DNA of 64,000 nucleotides, taken from assembly GCF_023208015.1 (NCBI RefSeq), contig NZ_CP051627.1, positions 2,604,001 through 2,668,000 of the forward strand. Direction: 5' to 3'. Numbering within the stretch: the first letter of the stretch is position 1; each line of letters starts with the position of its first letter. The position numbers were made by a program, and so were the translations under genes. Below the pieces are notes generated by a model. The model did not search any database and was not told the origin of the DNA. It was given only the letters and a program-made list of their open reading frames with translations. This DNA comes from Thermobifida alba (lineage in GTDB: Bacteria; Actinomycetota; Actinomycetes; Streptosporangiales; Streptosporangiaceae). Positions 33,355 to 41,352 of this stretch are shown here, in pieces.

Positions 33355-34305
33355 ATGCACTCTGAAATATCGACGAAACTGCTCGCCGCCGGCGCCGCGG
33401 GAGCGCTGCTGGCCTCCCTGACCGCGTGCTCGGAGGACCCCGGCGGAGCCGCCGGGGTCCAGATCGTCACCACGGTCTACCCGCTGGAGTGGCTGGCCTC
33501 CCGGATCGCGGACGGCCACGCCTCGGTCACCAACCTGACGGAAGCCGGCGCCGACCCCCACGAGGTGGAGCTGAGCCCCCGCCAGATCGGCGTGATCGCC
33601 GACGCCGACGTGGTCCTCCACATCGGCGGGATGCAGCCCGCCGTCGACGAGGCGGTCGGCCAGCACGCCGCGGACCGCTCCCTCGACGCGGCCGAGGTGG
33701 TCGATCTGCTCCCCGCCCCGGATGCCGGGCACGGCCACCACGACGACACGGAGCACCACGGAGAGGGGGCCGGGGCCCACGGCGGCGTGGACCCGCACCT
33801 GTGGCTGGACACCGAGCGGCTGGCCGTCCTCGCGGGGGAGCTGGCCGACCGGCTGGGCGAGGCCGACCCCGACCACGCGGCGGCCTACCGGGAGAACCAC
33901 GACGCGACCGTCGCGGAGCTGGCCGAACTGGGGGCCGCCTACACGGAGGGGCTGACCGGCTGCGCACGGCGTGAACTGGTGGTGGCCCACGCCGCGTTCG
34001 GGTACCTGGCCGACGCCCACGGCCTGGAGCAGATCAGCGTCACCGGCCTCGACTCCCACGAGGAGCCCTCCCCCGCCCGGATCGCCGAGGTGGTGCACGC
34101 CGTCGAGGAGCACGGCGCCACCACGGTCTTCACCTCTCCGCTGACCGACCCCTCCATCGCCGAGACCGTCGCGGGCGAGACCGGCGCCGAGGTCGCGGTG
34201 CTGGACCCCCTGGAGAGCCTCACCGAGGAGTCGCCGGGCACGGACTACCCGTCCGTGATGCGGGCGAACCTGGACTCCCTCACCGCCGCCCTGGACTGTT
34301 CCTGA
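33355..34305 (+). CDS. znuA: Zinc ABC transporter substrate-binding lipoprotein (ZnuA-like)
   Basis: A 316-residue cluster A-I binding protein. The lipoprotein signal has lipobox LTAC (Cys25). The mature protein has VTTVYPLEWL, GADPHEVELSP (first His ligand), a His/Asp-rich loop (about 122-143) and DPHLWLD (second His). HAAFGYL and a C-terminal Asp region complete the site. It delivers Zn(II) to a ZnuBC permease, which is not encoded in this window. Zur boxes in the promoter support the zinc call. There is no ribosome site, which fits a leaderless start. Confidence 0.9.
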   Translation: MHSEISTKLLAAGAAGALLASLTACSEDPGGAAGVQIVTTVYPLEWLASRIADGHASVTNLTEAGADPHEVELSPRQIGVIADADVVLHIGGMQPAVDEAVGQHAADRSLDAAEVVDLLPAPDAGHGHHDDTEHHGEGAGAHGGVDPHLWLDTERLAVLAGELADRLGEADPDHAAAYRENHDATVAELAELGAAYTEGLTGCARRELVVAHAAFGYLADAHGLEQISVTGLDSHEEPSPARIAEVVHAVEEHGATTVFTSPLTDPSIAETVAGETGAEVAVLDPLESLTEESPGTDYPSVMRANLDSLTAALDCS

Positions 34306-34367
34306 CCGCCCCGCCGTCCCCCTCCTCCCCCGCCACATAACAATCGGGTCGCCTCCCGGCCATCCCC

Positions 34368-34388
34368 CACTCCTTTTGTCCGGGAGTG
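34368..34388 (+). terminator. Hairpin after znuA
   Basis: CACTCC (34368-34373), 9-base loop, GGAGTG (34383-34388), 60 bases after the znuA stop. Confidence 0.4.
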
Positions 34389-34514
34389 TGACCGAATATC
34401 CGAAAATATCGGCTCCCTGCGCCCCGCTTGGAGCGGTCTCGTCATGCCAACCTCTCGGCTATTTCACGGGGAACTCACATGCTCATGCGCTATCCTGAGC
34501 AAAATCCGGTGCGT

Positions 34515-34526
34515 ATGCACGTGCAT
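34515..34526. promoter_or_regulatory. Palindrome ATGCACGTGCAT upstream of the DUF397 gene
   Basis: Perfect 12-bp palindrome, found again at 36537-36548 on the far side of the XRE regulator gene. In both places further TGCA/GCAT half-sites follow. Candidate operator for the XRE protein. Confidence 0.6.
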
Positions 34527-34593
34527 TTGACGGTGCAAGGGCATGCGCATGGGAGTAATCCCGCACCAACGCTGACAGAGGGAGCGTGTGTAC

Positions 34594-34827
34594 GTGAACG
34601 CTTACAACGGCATCTCAGCCGCCGAACTGGGCGAAGTCACCTGGCAGAAGAGCCGCCGCAGCAACTCGATCGGCAACTGCGTGGAGATGGCCAGGCTCTC
34701 GGACGGCTCCATCGCGGTACGCAACTCCCGCTTCCCCGAGGGGCCGGCCCTGATCTACACCCAGGCCGAGATCAACGCCCTCATCCTGGGGGTGAAGGAC
34801 GGCGACTTCGACAACCTGCTCGGCTAG
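34594..34827 (+). CDS. DUF397 small regulatory protein
   Basis: A 77-residue protein of the DUF397 family (WQKSRRSNSIGNCVEMA, VRNSRFPEGPALIYTQAE). Such proteins are encoded beside XRE/DUF5753 regulators in actinomycetes, as in whiJ-type loci, and are thought to bind or modulate them. GTG at 34594 is preferred because GGAG (34581-34584) is 9 bases away. GTG at 34588 is only 3 bases away. It is convergent with the XRE gene. Confidence 0.9.
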   Translation: MNAYNGISAAELGEVTWQKSRRSNSIGNCVEMARLSDGSIAVRNSRFPEGPALIYTQAEINALILGVKDGDFDNLLG

Positions 34828-34839
34828 TCGGCCGCCGCG

Positions 34840-34870
34840 GGCCCCGTGCGAGACGCGCGCCGGGGCCTTT
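34840..34870 (+). terminator. Terminator of the DUF397 gene
   Basis: GGCCCCG (34840-34846) pairs with CGGGGCC (34861-34867), followed by TTT. Confidence 0.6.
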
Positions 34871-34890
34871 CCGCTCTTCCGGAAGAGCGG
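34871..34890. terminator. Palindromic hairpin after the XRE gene
   Basis: CCGCTCTT-ccgg-AAGAGCGG, a perfect 8-bp stem, 4 bases beyond the stop of the minus-strand XRE gene. Confidence 0.5.
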
Positions 34891-34893
34891 GGC

Positions 34894-35772
34894 TCAGCCC
34901 TCCAGCTCCTCGATCATCTGCTTCAGGAGCCTGCGGGTCTGTTCGGGGCGCTCGGCGACGACCGCCAGCCACTCCAGGGTCATCGTGTACTGCTCGACAT
35001 CGGAGCGCTTCTCCTGGAAGATGCCTCCGGTGAGCTGCTCCACGTAGACGACGTCGGGCAGGTCGTACTCCGGGTAGCGCAGGATCGTGAACGACCCGGT
35101 CTCGGCCGCGAACACGCCCTGGTGGAAGGGGACGATCTGCAGCGTGATGTTGGGCGCATAGCTGAGCTCGTGCAGGTGCTCCAACTGCGCGCGCATGATC
35201 TCGGGACCGCCCACCGGCCGCCGTACCGCGGGCTCGTCGATGATCACCCAGAGCTTGACGTTGCGGTTGTTCCTGATGCGCTCCTGCCTGCGCATCCGTG
35301 TGGCGATCCGGTCCTTGGCCGTGTCGTCCAGCTTCTTCTTGCCGCCGCGGGTGATGACCTCGCGGGCGTAGTCCTCGGTCTGCAGCAGCCCCGGCACGAA
35401 CTGGGTCTCGTAGACGCGCAGCTGGGTGGCGGCCTCCTCCATGCCCACGTAGGACTGGAACCACACGGGGAGGGACTCCCCGTACTTCTGCCACCAGCCG
35501 GGTTCGTTGGCCTCGCGGGCCAGGGTGAGGAACGAGGCGCGGACGGCGGGGTCCTCCACCCCGTAGAAGGTGAGCAGGTCCTCGACGTCGCGGATCTTGA
35601 AGCCGACACGGCCCAGCTCGACGCGGCTGATCTTGGACTCGGAGCCGCGGATCTTGTACGCGGCGTCCGCCCGGGAGATCCCCTTGGATTCGCGCAGCTG
35701 GCGAAGCTGGTAGCCGAGCAGTATGCGACGCACGGTCGGGCCGCTCCCCGGCTCTGGTTGAGCCACGCTCAC
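34894..35772 (-). CDS. XRE-family regulator with DUF5753 (WhiJ-like)
   Basis: A 292-residue regulator. The helix-turn-helix lies at about residues 20-75 (GYQLRQLRESKGISRADAAYKI, SESKISRVELG). The DUF5753 domain (about 100-285) begins YVGMEEAATQLRVYETQFVPGLLQTEDYAR and includes ITLQIVPF. In Streptomyces, WhiJ-type proteins repress development genes and are modulated by DUF397 partners. The GTG at 35772 has GGGAGG 8 bases upstream. A GTG at 35838 would add 22 residues lacking a site. It probably binds the palindrome at 34515 and 36537. Confidence 0.88.
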   Translation of the reverse strand: MSVAQPEPGSGPTVRRILLGYQLRQLRESKGISRADAAYKIRGSESKISRVELGRVGFKIRDVEDLLTFYGVEDPAVRASFLTLAREANEPGWWQKYGESLPVWFQSYVGMEEAATQLRVYETQFVPGLLQTEDYAREVITRGGKKKLDDTAKDRIATRMRRQERIRNNRNVKLWVIIDEPAVRRPVGGPEIMRAQLEHLHELSYAPNITLQIVPFHQGVFAAETGSFTILRYPEYDLPDVVYVEQLTGGIFQEKRSDVEQYTMTLEWLAVVAERPEQTRRLLKQMIEELEG

Positions 35773-35925
35773 CGCTGCTGCCTCCCACCCTCGGTGTCTG
35801 GTCGGAACCGGTTTATCCGGGACGTTCCCGTGTTGCACCGTTCCAATGGTTACACGATATCGCCGGAGAGGCCGGTTTTCGCGCCGTTCTGCGCGGCAGG
35901 GCCCCCGGTGACGCCACCGGTCCGG

Positions 35926-36471
35926 TCAGCCGAAGAGCGCCCAGACGAACTTGCCTCCGACGGCCGTCCGCACCACTCCCCAGTTGCGGCTGAAGCAGGA
36001 GATCAGGTGGAGCCCCCGTCCGGTCTCCTCCATGAAGTCCGGTTCCCTGCGCTGCGGCATCCGGTCGCTGCCGTCCCGGACCGCGCAGATCAGCTCCGCC
36101 CCCCGGCGCATCGCGCTGAGCTGGATCACGTTCTCCCGCATTCCGTCGACGCCGGTGTCGGCGTGTCGCAGCGCGTTGGTGACGAGCTCGGAGACCACCA
36201 GTTCCACGTCGCTGGCGTAACGGCCCATGCCCCAGTCGCGCAGCGTGGCCACGACGAGGTCGCGGGCGATCTTCACCGCGCCGTGGTTCGGGCTCAGGCT
36301 CCACAGCAGGCTGTCGTAACTGGCCGTTCCGGGGTAGGAGTTCCAGCACGGCATTCCGTTGCGCAGGGCGGGAAGCCACCAGGCGCGTTCCGTCGCGTCG
36401 AGAGTCGGCGCCGGCGCCGTTTCCCGTCCCGGCGTCCTCTTGACAGACCTCTGGGCAGAATGTCCGGTCAC
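35926..36471 (-). CDS. HATPase regulatory protein of a whiJ/abaA-type module
   Basis: About 181 residues with a single HATPase_c fold. It shows VELVVSELVTNALRHA (N-box), AVRDGSDRMPQ (G1-like) and GRGLHLISCFSRNWG (G2-like). It is RsbW-like, with no receiver or sensor domain. Together with the XRE and DUF397 genes it completes the three-gene module known from Streptomyces whiJ and abaA loci. GTG at 36471 has AAGGGG upstream. GTG at 36504 is possible and would lie about 11 bases from a CATAGT -10 (36515-36520), nearly leaderless. Confidence 0.82.
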   Translation of the reverse strand: MTGHSAQRSVKRTPGRETAPAPTLDATERAWWLPALRNGMPCWNSYPGTASYDSLLWSLSPNHGAVKIARDLVVATLRDWGMGRYASDVELVVSELVTNALRHADTGVDGMRENVIQLSAMRRGAELICAVRDGSDRMPQRREPDFMEETGRGLHLISCFSRNWGVVRTAVGGKFVWALFG

Positions 36472-36536
36472 CGCGATCCCCTTGCCGTCGTCTCGATCGC
36501 TCACAGTTCGGAGGACTATGCAAATGCAAGGTCCGA

Positions 36537-36548
36537 ATGCACGTGCAT
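36537..36548. promoter_or_regulatory. Palindrome ATGCACGTGCAT upstream of the HATPase gene
   Basis: Second copy of the 12-bp palindrome at 34515-34526. It overlaps the -35 position (36538-36543) expected for the minus-strand CATAGT -10. Repression of the HATPase gene by the XRE protein is the simplest reading. Confidence 0.6.
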
Positions 36549-36644
36549 GAAGCCTCTTGAGAGGCATCCTAGAACATCCGCGCCCTTCTATCAGTTGAAG
36601 TGCGGACAAAAAAGGCCACGATTCTGTGAGGCTGCTGGAAGGGA

Positions 36645-36660
36645 TGGGAAAATTTTCCCA
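36645..36660. promoter_or_regulatory. Perfect 16-bp palindrome TGGGAAAATTTTCCCA
   Basis: Lies between the divergent HATPase and fabG genes. AT-core palindrome in very GC-rich DNA. The protein that binds it is unknown. Confidence 0.45.
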
Positions 36661-36921
36661 CGCCCCTGAGATGACCTGCGAAAACTCCCCCGCCTCCCGC
36701 CCGTGGGGCGCGTGCGGTGCCCCGCCGCGCGACGCTCGCGGCCCCCGCCGGGCGCGTCCCCGCCGCGAAGACGCCGCCGGAGCCCCTCCCGGCCGCGCCG
36801 GGACGCCAGAGCCACCCCCGACATACCACCCAGTCGGTAAGAATGGTTAGGATCGCCTCGACCGCGCACTGGACGGCCTGTTCCGGGCCCGTTCACCGAC
36901 TGCCACTCGAAGGAGATCACC

Positions 36922-37680
36922 ATGCCCCAGACCCCTCGCGTCGCGATCGTCACGGGAGCGGCCCGCGGAATCGGCGCCGCCACCGCACAGCGGCTGGCCG
37001 CCGAAGGGCACGCGGTCGCGGTGCTCGACCTCACCGAGGAGAGCGCTCAGGCCACCGCGGACGCGATCACCGAAGCCGGCGGCAAGGCGATCGCGCTGGG
37101 CGCCGACGTCAGCGACACCGAGCAGGTGGACGCCGCGGTCAAGGCGACCGTCGAGCGGCTCGGCCCGCCGGCCATCCTGGTGAACAACGCCGGTGTGATC
37201 CGCGACAACCTGCTGTTCAAGATGACCGATGACGACTGGGACACCGTGCTGCGGGTCCACCTGCGCGGCGCGTTCCTGATGTCGCGGGCGGCCCAGGCCC
37301 ACATGACCGAGCAGGGCTGGGGCCGCATCGTCAACCTGTCCAGCAGCTCCGCGCTGGGCAACCGCGGCCAGGCCAACTACTCCGCGGCCAAGGCCGGCAT
37401 GCAGGGCTTCACCAAGACCCTGGCCATCGAACTCGGCAAGTTCGGCATCACCGCCAACGCCGTCGCCCCCGGCTTCATCGCCACCGACATGACCCGGGCG
37501 ACCGCTGAGCGGATCGGCGTGGACTTCGAGGAGTTCAAGGCCGCCCGCGCCGCCCAGATCCCGGTGCGCCGGGTCGGCGTGCCCGAGGACATCGCCGCCA
37601 CCGTCGCCTTCCTCACCAGCGAGGAGGCCGGCTACGTGTCCGGTCAGGTCATCTACGTCGCCGGCGGACCGCTGGACTAG
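36922..37680 (+). CDS. 3-oxoacyl-ACP/CoA reductase, FabG family
   Basis: A 252-residue SDR enzyme. Cofactor motif TGAARGIG (about 10-17), NNAG (about 90-93), catalytic Ser in NLSSSSALG, Tyr and Lys in YSAAKAG, and C-terminal PEDIAATVAFLTSE. It reduces 3-ketoacyl thioesters with NADPH. The next genes are two acyl-CoA dehydrogenases, so it may act in acyl-CoA turnover rather than bulk fatty-acid synthesis. ATG with AAGGAGA. Confidence 0.9.
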   Translation: MPQTPRVAIVTGAARGIGAATAQRLAAEGHAVAVLDLTEESAQATADAITEAGGKAIALGADVSDTEQVDAAVKATVERLGPPAILVNNAGVIRDNLLFKMTDDDWDTVLRVHLRGAFLMSRAAQAHMTEQGWGRIVNLSSSSALGNRGQANYSAAKAGMQGFTKTLAIELGKFGITANAVAPGFIATDMTRATAERIGVDFEEFKAARAAQIPVRRVGVPEDIAATVAFLTSEEAGYVSGQVIYVAGGPLD

Positions 37681-37745
37681 GACGCGCACGACACCGGCCC
37701 CGGACGGGCGGGCGGCCGCCGGGGACGACGCCCCGGGCGACCCGT

Positions 37746-37773
37746 CCCCGCCCCGCCCGCGGGCGGGGCGGGG
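37746..37773 (+). terminator. Strong GC hairpin after fabG
   Basis: 13-bp perfect stem with a 2-base loop (CCCCGCCCCGCCC / GGGCGGGGCGGGG), without a T tract. Confidence 0.55.
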
Positions 37774-37834
37774 CGGCGCCGAGCCGCCCGCACCGGGCCA
37801 CCGACCGTCTCCTCCAGGAAGGCTCTGTTCTGCC

Positions 37835-39037
37835 GTGACCACACCCACCGTGTCCCCGCCGGACGCCGCGGACCTGCGCGCCCGGGTCGCCGACTTCGTC
37901 GCGGAACACGATCCCGCCACCACCGACCAGACCGAGTTCCTCGCCGCCCGCTTCGACGCGGGCCTGGCCTGGGTGCACTTCCCCGAGGGGGCGGGCGGCC
38001 TGGGGGCTCCCCGTGCCCTGCAGAGCGTCGTCGACGCGGAGTTCGAACGGCTCGGCTTCGTCCCCACCGGCCGCGAGGGCCTGGTCATCGGCCTGGGCAT
38101 GGCCGCCCCCACCCTGGTGGCCTTCGGCACCCGCGAGCAGCGGGACCGCTTCCTCAAACCGCTCTACACCGGTGAGGAGGTCTGGTGCCAGCTGTTCAGC
38201 GAGCCCGGCGCCGGATCCGACCTGGCCGCCGTGGGGACCCGCGCGGTCCGCGACGGCTCGGACTGGGTCATCGACGGCCAGAAGGTGTGGACCTCCCTGG
38301 CCCACCGGGCCCGCTGGGCCATCCTGCTGGCCCGCACCGACCCGGACGTGCCCAAGCACCGCGGGCTGACCTACTTCATCTGCGACATGACCGCCCCGGG
38401 CGTGGACGTGCGACCGCTGCGCCAGATCACCGGGGAGGCCGAGTTCAACGAGGTCTACCTGGACGGGGTGCGGCTGCCCGACAGCCTGCGGCTCGGCGGG
38501 GTCGGCGAGGGCTGGAAGGTCGCGCAGACCACTCTGATGAACGAGCGGGTCTCCATCGGCGGCCGCCCCGAGCCCCGCGAGGGCGGACTGGTCGGCATCG
38601 TCAGCGACCTGTGGCGCACCCGCCCCGAACTGCGCACCCGGGGCCTGCACGAGGAACTGCTGCGGCTGTGGGTGGCCGCCGAGGCCGCCCGGCTGACCAA
38701 GGAGCGGCTGCGCCAGCAGATGGCGGTCGGCCAGCCGGGCCCCGAGGGGTCGGCGGCCAAACTCTCCTTCGCCGAGCTCAACCAGCGTCTCTCCGGTCTG
38801 GAGCTGGAGCTCCTGGGCGCCGAGGGGCTCACCTACGACGACTGGACGTTCCGCCGTCCCGAGCGACCGGACCTGCTGGGCCGTGGCGCGGGCTTCCGCT
38901 ACCTGCGCTCCCGGGGGAACTCGATCGAGGGCGGGACCTCGGAGATCCTGCGCACCATCATCGCCGAACGCGTCCTGGGGCTGCCCGCCGAACCGCGGGT
39001 CGACAAGGACGTCGCCTGGAAGGACCTGCCCCGTTGA
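37835..39037 (+). CDS. Acyl-CoA dehydrogenase, subunit 1
   Basis: A 400-residue FAD flavoenzyme that oxidises the alpha-beta bond of acyl-CoA. It shows WCQLFSEPGAGSDLA (FAD/substrate loop), WVIDGQKVWTS, the middle beta-domain and the C-terminal IEGGTSEILRTIIAERVLG cofactor segment. GTG start after AGGAAGG. It overlaps the next acyl-CoA dehydrogenase gene by 4 bases (TTGA). The paired layout resembles heteromeric alpha2beta2 dehydrogenases (FadE28/29 type) used for side chains of sterols or other bulky acyl-CoAs. The substrate is not determinable here. Confidence 0.9.
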   Translation: MTTPTVSPPDAADLRARVADFVAEHDPATTDQTEFLAARFDAGLAWVHFPEGAGGLGAPRALQSVVDAEFERLGFVPTGREGLVIGLGMAAPTLVAFGTREQRDRFLKPLYTGEEVWCQLFSEPGAGSDLAAVGTRAVRDGSDWVIDGQKVWTSLAHRARWAILLARTDPDVPKHRGLTYFICDMTAPGVDVRPLRQITGEAEFNEVYLDGVRLPDSLRLGGVGEGWKVAQTTLMNERVSIGGRPEPREGGLVGIVSDLWRTRPELRTRGLHEELLRLWVAAEAARLTKERLRQQMAVGQPGPEGSAAKLSFAELNQRLSGLELELLGAEGLTYDDWTFRRPERPDLLGRGAGFRYLRSRGNSIEGGTSEILRTIIAERVLGLPAEPRVDKDVAWKDLPR

Positions 39038-40167
39038 GCGAATCCGAGCTGAACCTGCTGTACAGCGACGTCGAACAGGAGCTGCGCACCAGCGTGCGGG
39101 AGCTGCTGGCCGACCGGTGCCCGTGGCAGTCCGTGCTGGACCGGGTGTCGCACCACAGCGCCCCGGCCGGGACCACCGACCTGGAGCTGTGGCGGGAACT
39201 GGCGGCCGTGGGCGTCGCCGGCCTGTCCGTACCCGAGGAGCTGGGCGGGGCGGGCGCCACTCCGCGGGAGAGCTCGGTGGTCGCCGAGGAGCTCGGACGC
39301 TCCGTCGCCCCAGTGCCGTTCCTGGGCAGCGCCGTGCTGGCCACCTCCGCCCTGACCGCGCTGGACGCGGACGGGGAGGTCCGCGCGCTGCTGGCCGGCC
39401 TGGTGGCGGGAGAGCGCGTCGCCACCCTGGCGGTACCGCTGCCCACCACCCCCGGTTCGGCCTTCCCCGCCCTGGTGCGCGCCGGGGAGCACGGCCTGAG
39501 CGGCACCGTGTCCGGCGTGGTCGACGCGCTCAACGCCGACGTCCTGGTGGTGCCCGCGGTCAGCGCGGACGGTCCCGGCCTGTACCTGGTGGCGGCCGGA
39601 CAGGCGGCGCTCACCCCCCTGGTGAGTCTGGACCAGACCCGGCCGCTGGCCGAGGTGCGTCTGGACGGGGCCCCGGCGGTGGCGGTGGCCTCCGGGCGGC
39701 GGGCGGCCGACGCGCTGGAGGCGGCCCTGGTCGCGGGCGCGGCGCTGCTGGCCGCCGAGCAGCTCGGCACGGCCGAGTGGGCCCTGCACACGACCGTGGA
39801 CTACCTGAAGGAACGGGTGCAGTTCGGCCGCCCGGTCGGCTCCTTCCAGGCCCCCAAGCACCGGCTCGCCGACCTGTGGGTCCTCATCTCCCAGGCCCGG
39901 GCGGTGGTCCGCAACGCGGCGAGCGCGCTGGCCGCCGGGGCCCCGGACGCCCCGCTGGCCGCGGCCCTGGCCCAGGCGTTCGTGTCGGAGGTGGCGGTCC
40001 GGGCCGCGGAGGAGGCGGTGCAGCTGCACGGGGGCATCGGCTTCACCTGGGAGCACCCGGCCCACCTGTACCTGAAGCGCGCCAAGAGCTCCGCCATCGC
40101 CCTGGGCACGGCCGACCGGCACCGTGCCCGGATCGCCGAGCTGGTGGACCTGCCCCCCGCCCCCTGA
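39034..40167 (+). CDS. Acyl-CoA dehydrogenase, subunit 2
   Basis: A 377-residue acyl-CoA dehydrogenase-like protein. It has the N-terminal helical domain (PEELGGAGATPRES), a reduced middle domain and a C-terminal helical domain with ERVQFGRPVGSFQAPKHRLADL and QLHGGIGFTWEHPAHLYLKRA. The usual GGTxEI segment is absent, which matches the less canonical partner of two-gene dehydrogenases. The TTG start overlaps the stop of subunit 1, indicating coupled synthesis in a fixed ratio. Confidence 0.88.
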   Translation: MSESELNLLYSDVEQELRTSVRELLADRCPWQSVLDRVSHHSAPAGTTDLELWRELAAVGVAGLSVPEELGGAGATPRESSVVAEELGRSVAPVPFLGSAVLATSALTALDADGEVRALLAGLVAGERVATLAVPLPTTPGSAFPALVRAGEHGLSGTVSGVVDALNADVLVVPAVSADGPGLYLVAAGQAALTPLVSLDQTRPLAEVRLDGAPAVAVASGRRAADALEAALVAGAALLAAEQLGTAEWALHTTVDYLKERVQFGRPVGSFQAPKHRLADLWVLISQARAVVRNAASALAAGAPDAPLAAALAQAFVSEVAVRAAEEAVQLHGGIGFTWEHPAHLYLKRAKSSAIALGTADRHRARIAELVDLPPAP

Positions 40168-40214
40168 CGGGCGGCTTCGCGAGGCGCCCGGCCCCGGGGC
40201 GGCATCCGACGCCC

Positions 40215-40254
40215 CTGACCGGGGGCTTCGCCGCACGGCGAAGCCCCCGGTCAG
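40215..40254. terminator. Very strong bidirectional hairpin
   Basis: 19-bp perfect stem with a 2-base loop. The left arm begins CTGACCGGGGGC. It overlaps the stop codon of the minus-strand beta-lactamase-like gene (40251-40253). A weaker related copy of the arm lies at about 40164-40190. Confidence 0.75.
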
Positions 40255-41201
40255 CTCCGGTCCTCGCCGTCCAGCGCGGCGACGACCGCGGTGACGACGT
40301 GCTCGACGCACTCGATCCCGCCGAAGTAGTCGGGATGGTGGTCGGACAGCACCGCGATCAGGTACTCGTGGTCGGCTCCCGCGACGCGGCCCGCGCTGGT
40401 GACCGCCCACCGGTCCCCGTCGTCGCTCCGGGGCACCCAGCCGTTCTTCAACTCCACGGTGTCGCCCTCGCCCGCCGCCGCCGACACCCCCCACGCCTGC
40501 TCCGGAGCGACGCCTCCCAGCAGTTCCCGGGCGTAGCCGCGGCTACGTTCGGACAGCGGGCTGTCCTCGGTGAAGACGGCGCGCAGCAGCCGGAGCTGGT
40601 CGGCGGTGGTGGTCCTGGTGGTGCCCCACACCCCGCCGGCCCCGGGCTCGGTGGCGTGCAGGCCGAGCCGCTCGTTCCCCCGGGCGAACCCCTCGTCGAA
40701 GCCGATGCGTGCGTACAGTTCGTCGGTGGCGTCGTTGTCGCTGTAGCGGATCATCTCGGCGGCCAGCCTCCGCTCGTGGTCGGAGAGTTCGCGGTCCTCG
40801 TCGTCGGCCTGGAGCAGGAGCAGCACGAGGATGTTGAGTTTGGCCAGGCTCGCGGTGATGTAGGTCTCCTCCGCCCCGTAGGAGTAGGTGGCGCCGCTGT
40901 TCAGGTCGTGCAGCGCGATCGAGAGCCGGCCGTCCTGTCCGGAGAGGTAGGCGTCCAGGGAACGGGTGAGCCGCTCGTACTCGGCCGGGGACAGGGGCGG
41001 CGGCTGCGGCTCGGGCTCCGGTGCGGTCCGCGGCGGGGAGGGCGCCTGGGCCCGCGGGACGCCGCCCGGGGTGCGGGGCGTCTCGGGCGGGAGCACCGCG
41101 AGTACCGTCGCGGCGAGCAGGAAGAACAGCGCCGCCAGGAGGGCTCCGCGCAGCGGCGCGGGCTCGGGCGGCTGGCCGGGCGTCACCGAACGTTCTCGCA
41201 T
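40251..41201 (-). CDS. Class A beta-lactamase-like serine hydrolase
   Basis: A 316-residue exported or membrane-anchored protein: hydrophobic segment (about 16-36), Pro-rich linker, then a penicillin-recognising fold. Catalytic motifs are SLAK (Ser118, Lys121), SDN (154-156) and KNG (252-254, the KTG box). No clear Glu166 equivalent is obvious from the Omega region, so hydrolysis of beta-lactams is not assured. It may be a wall-acting or PBP-like hydrolase. ATG at 41201 with GAAGG upstream. Confidence 0.85.
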   Translation of the reverse strand: MRERSVTPGQPPEPAPLRGALLAALFFLLAATVLAVLPPETPRTPGGVPRAQAPSPPRTAPEPEPQPPPLSPAEYERLTRSLDAYLSGQDGRLSIALHDLNSGATYSYGAEETYITASLAKLNILVLLLLQADDEDRELSDHERRLAAEMIRYSDNDATDELYARIGFDEGFARGNERLGLHATEPGAGGVWGTTRTTTADQLRLLRAVFTEDSPLSERSRGYARELLGGVAPEQAWGVSAAAGEGDTVELKNGWVPRSDDGDRWAVTSAGRVAGADHEYLIAVLSDHHPDYFGGIECVEHVVTAVVAALDGEDRS

Positions 41202-41352
41202 GCCGAACGCCTTCGTGCAGGGGACCGGACTCCGCGACCGCGGACTGGTGCCCCCACCATGCCACACTTGTGCCGGGCACACATTGCCGGAAACGGTCGA
41301 CCGGTATCCGGCGGCGGACGCCTGCCGCGGCCCGGCGCCGACGCGGTCGGCG

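Larger units (their letters stand above)
36472..36921. other. 450-base divergent intergenic region
   Basis: Contains the promoter of the HATPase gene (CATAGT on the minus strand at 36515-36520), the palindrome at 36537-36548, a 16-base palindrome at 36645-36660, a very GC-rich central part without a supported gene, and a TACC-N8-GGTA repeat (36824-36839) near the fabG promoter side. Confidence 0.5.

Noticed and set aside
36645-36660. CelR-type box (TGGGAGCGCTCCCA) controlling sugar genes
   Set aside because: The palindrome here has an AAAATTTT core and different length, and no glycoside hydrolase is adjacent.
40251-41201. Confident antibiotic-resistance beta-lactamase
   Set aside because: SLAK, SDN and KNG are present but a Glu166-type Omega-loop residue is not clear, so only a beta-lactamase-like hydrolase is claimed.
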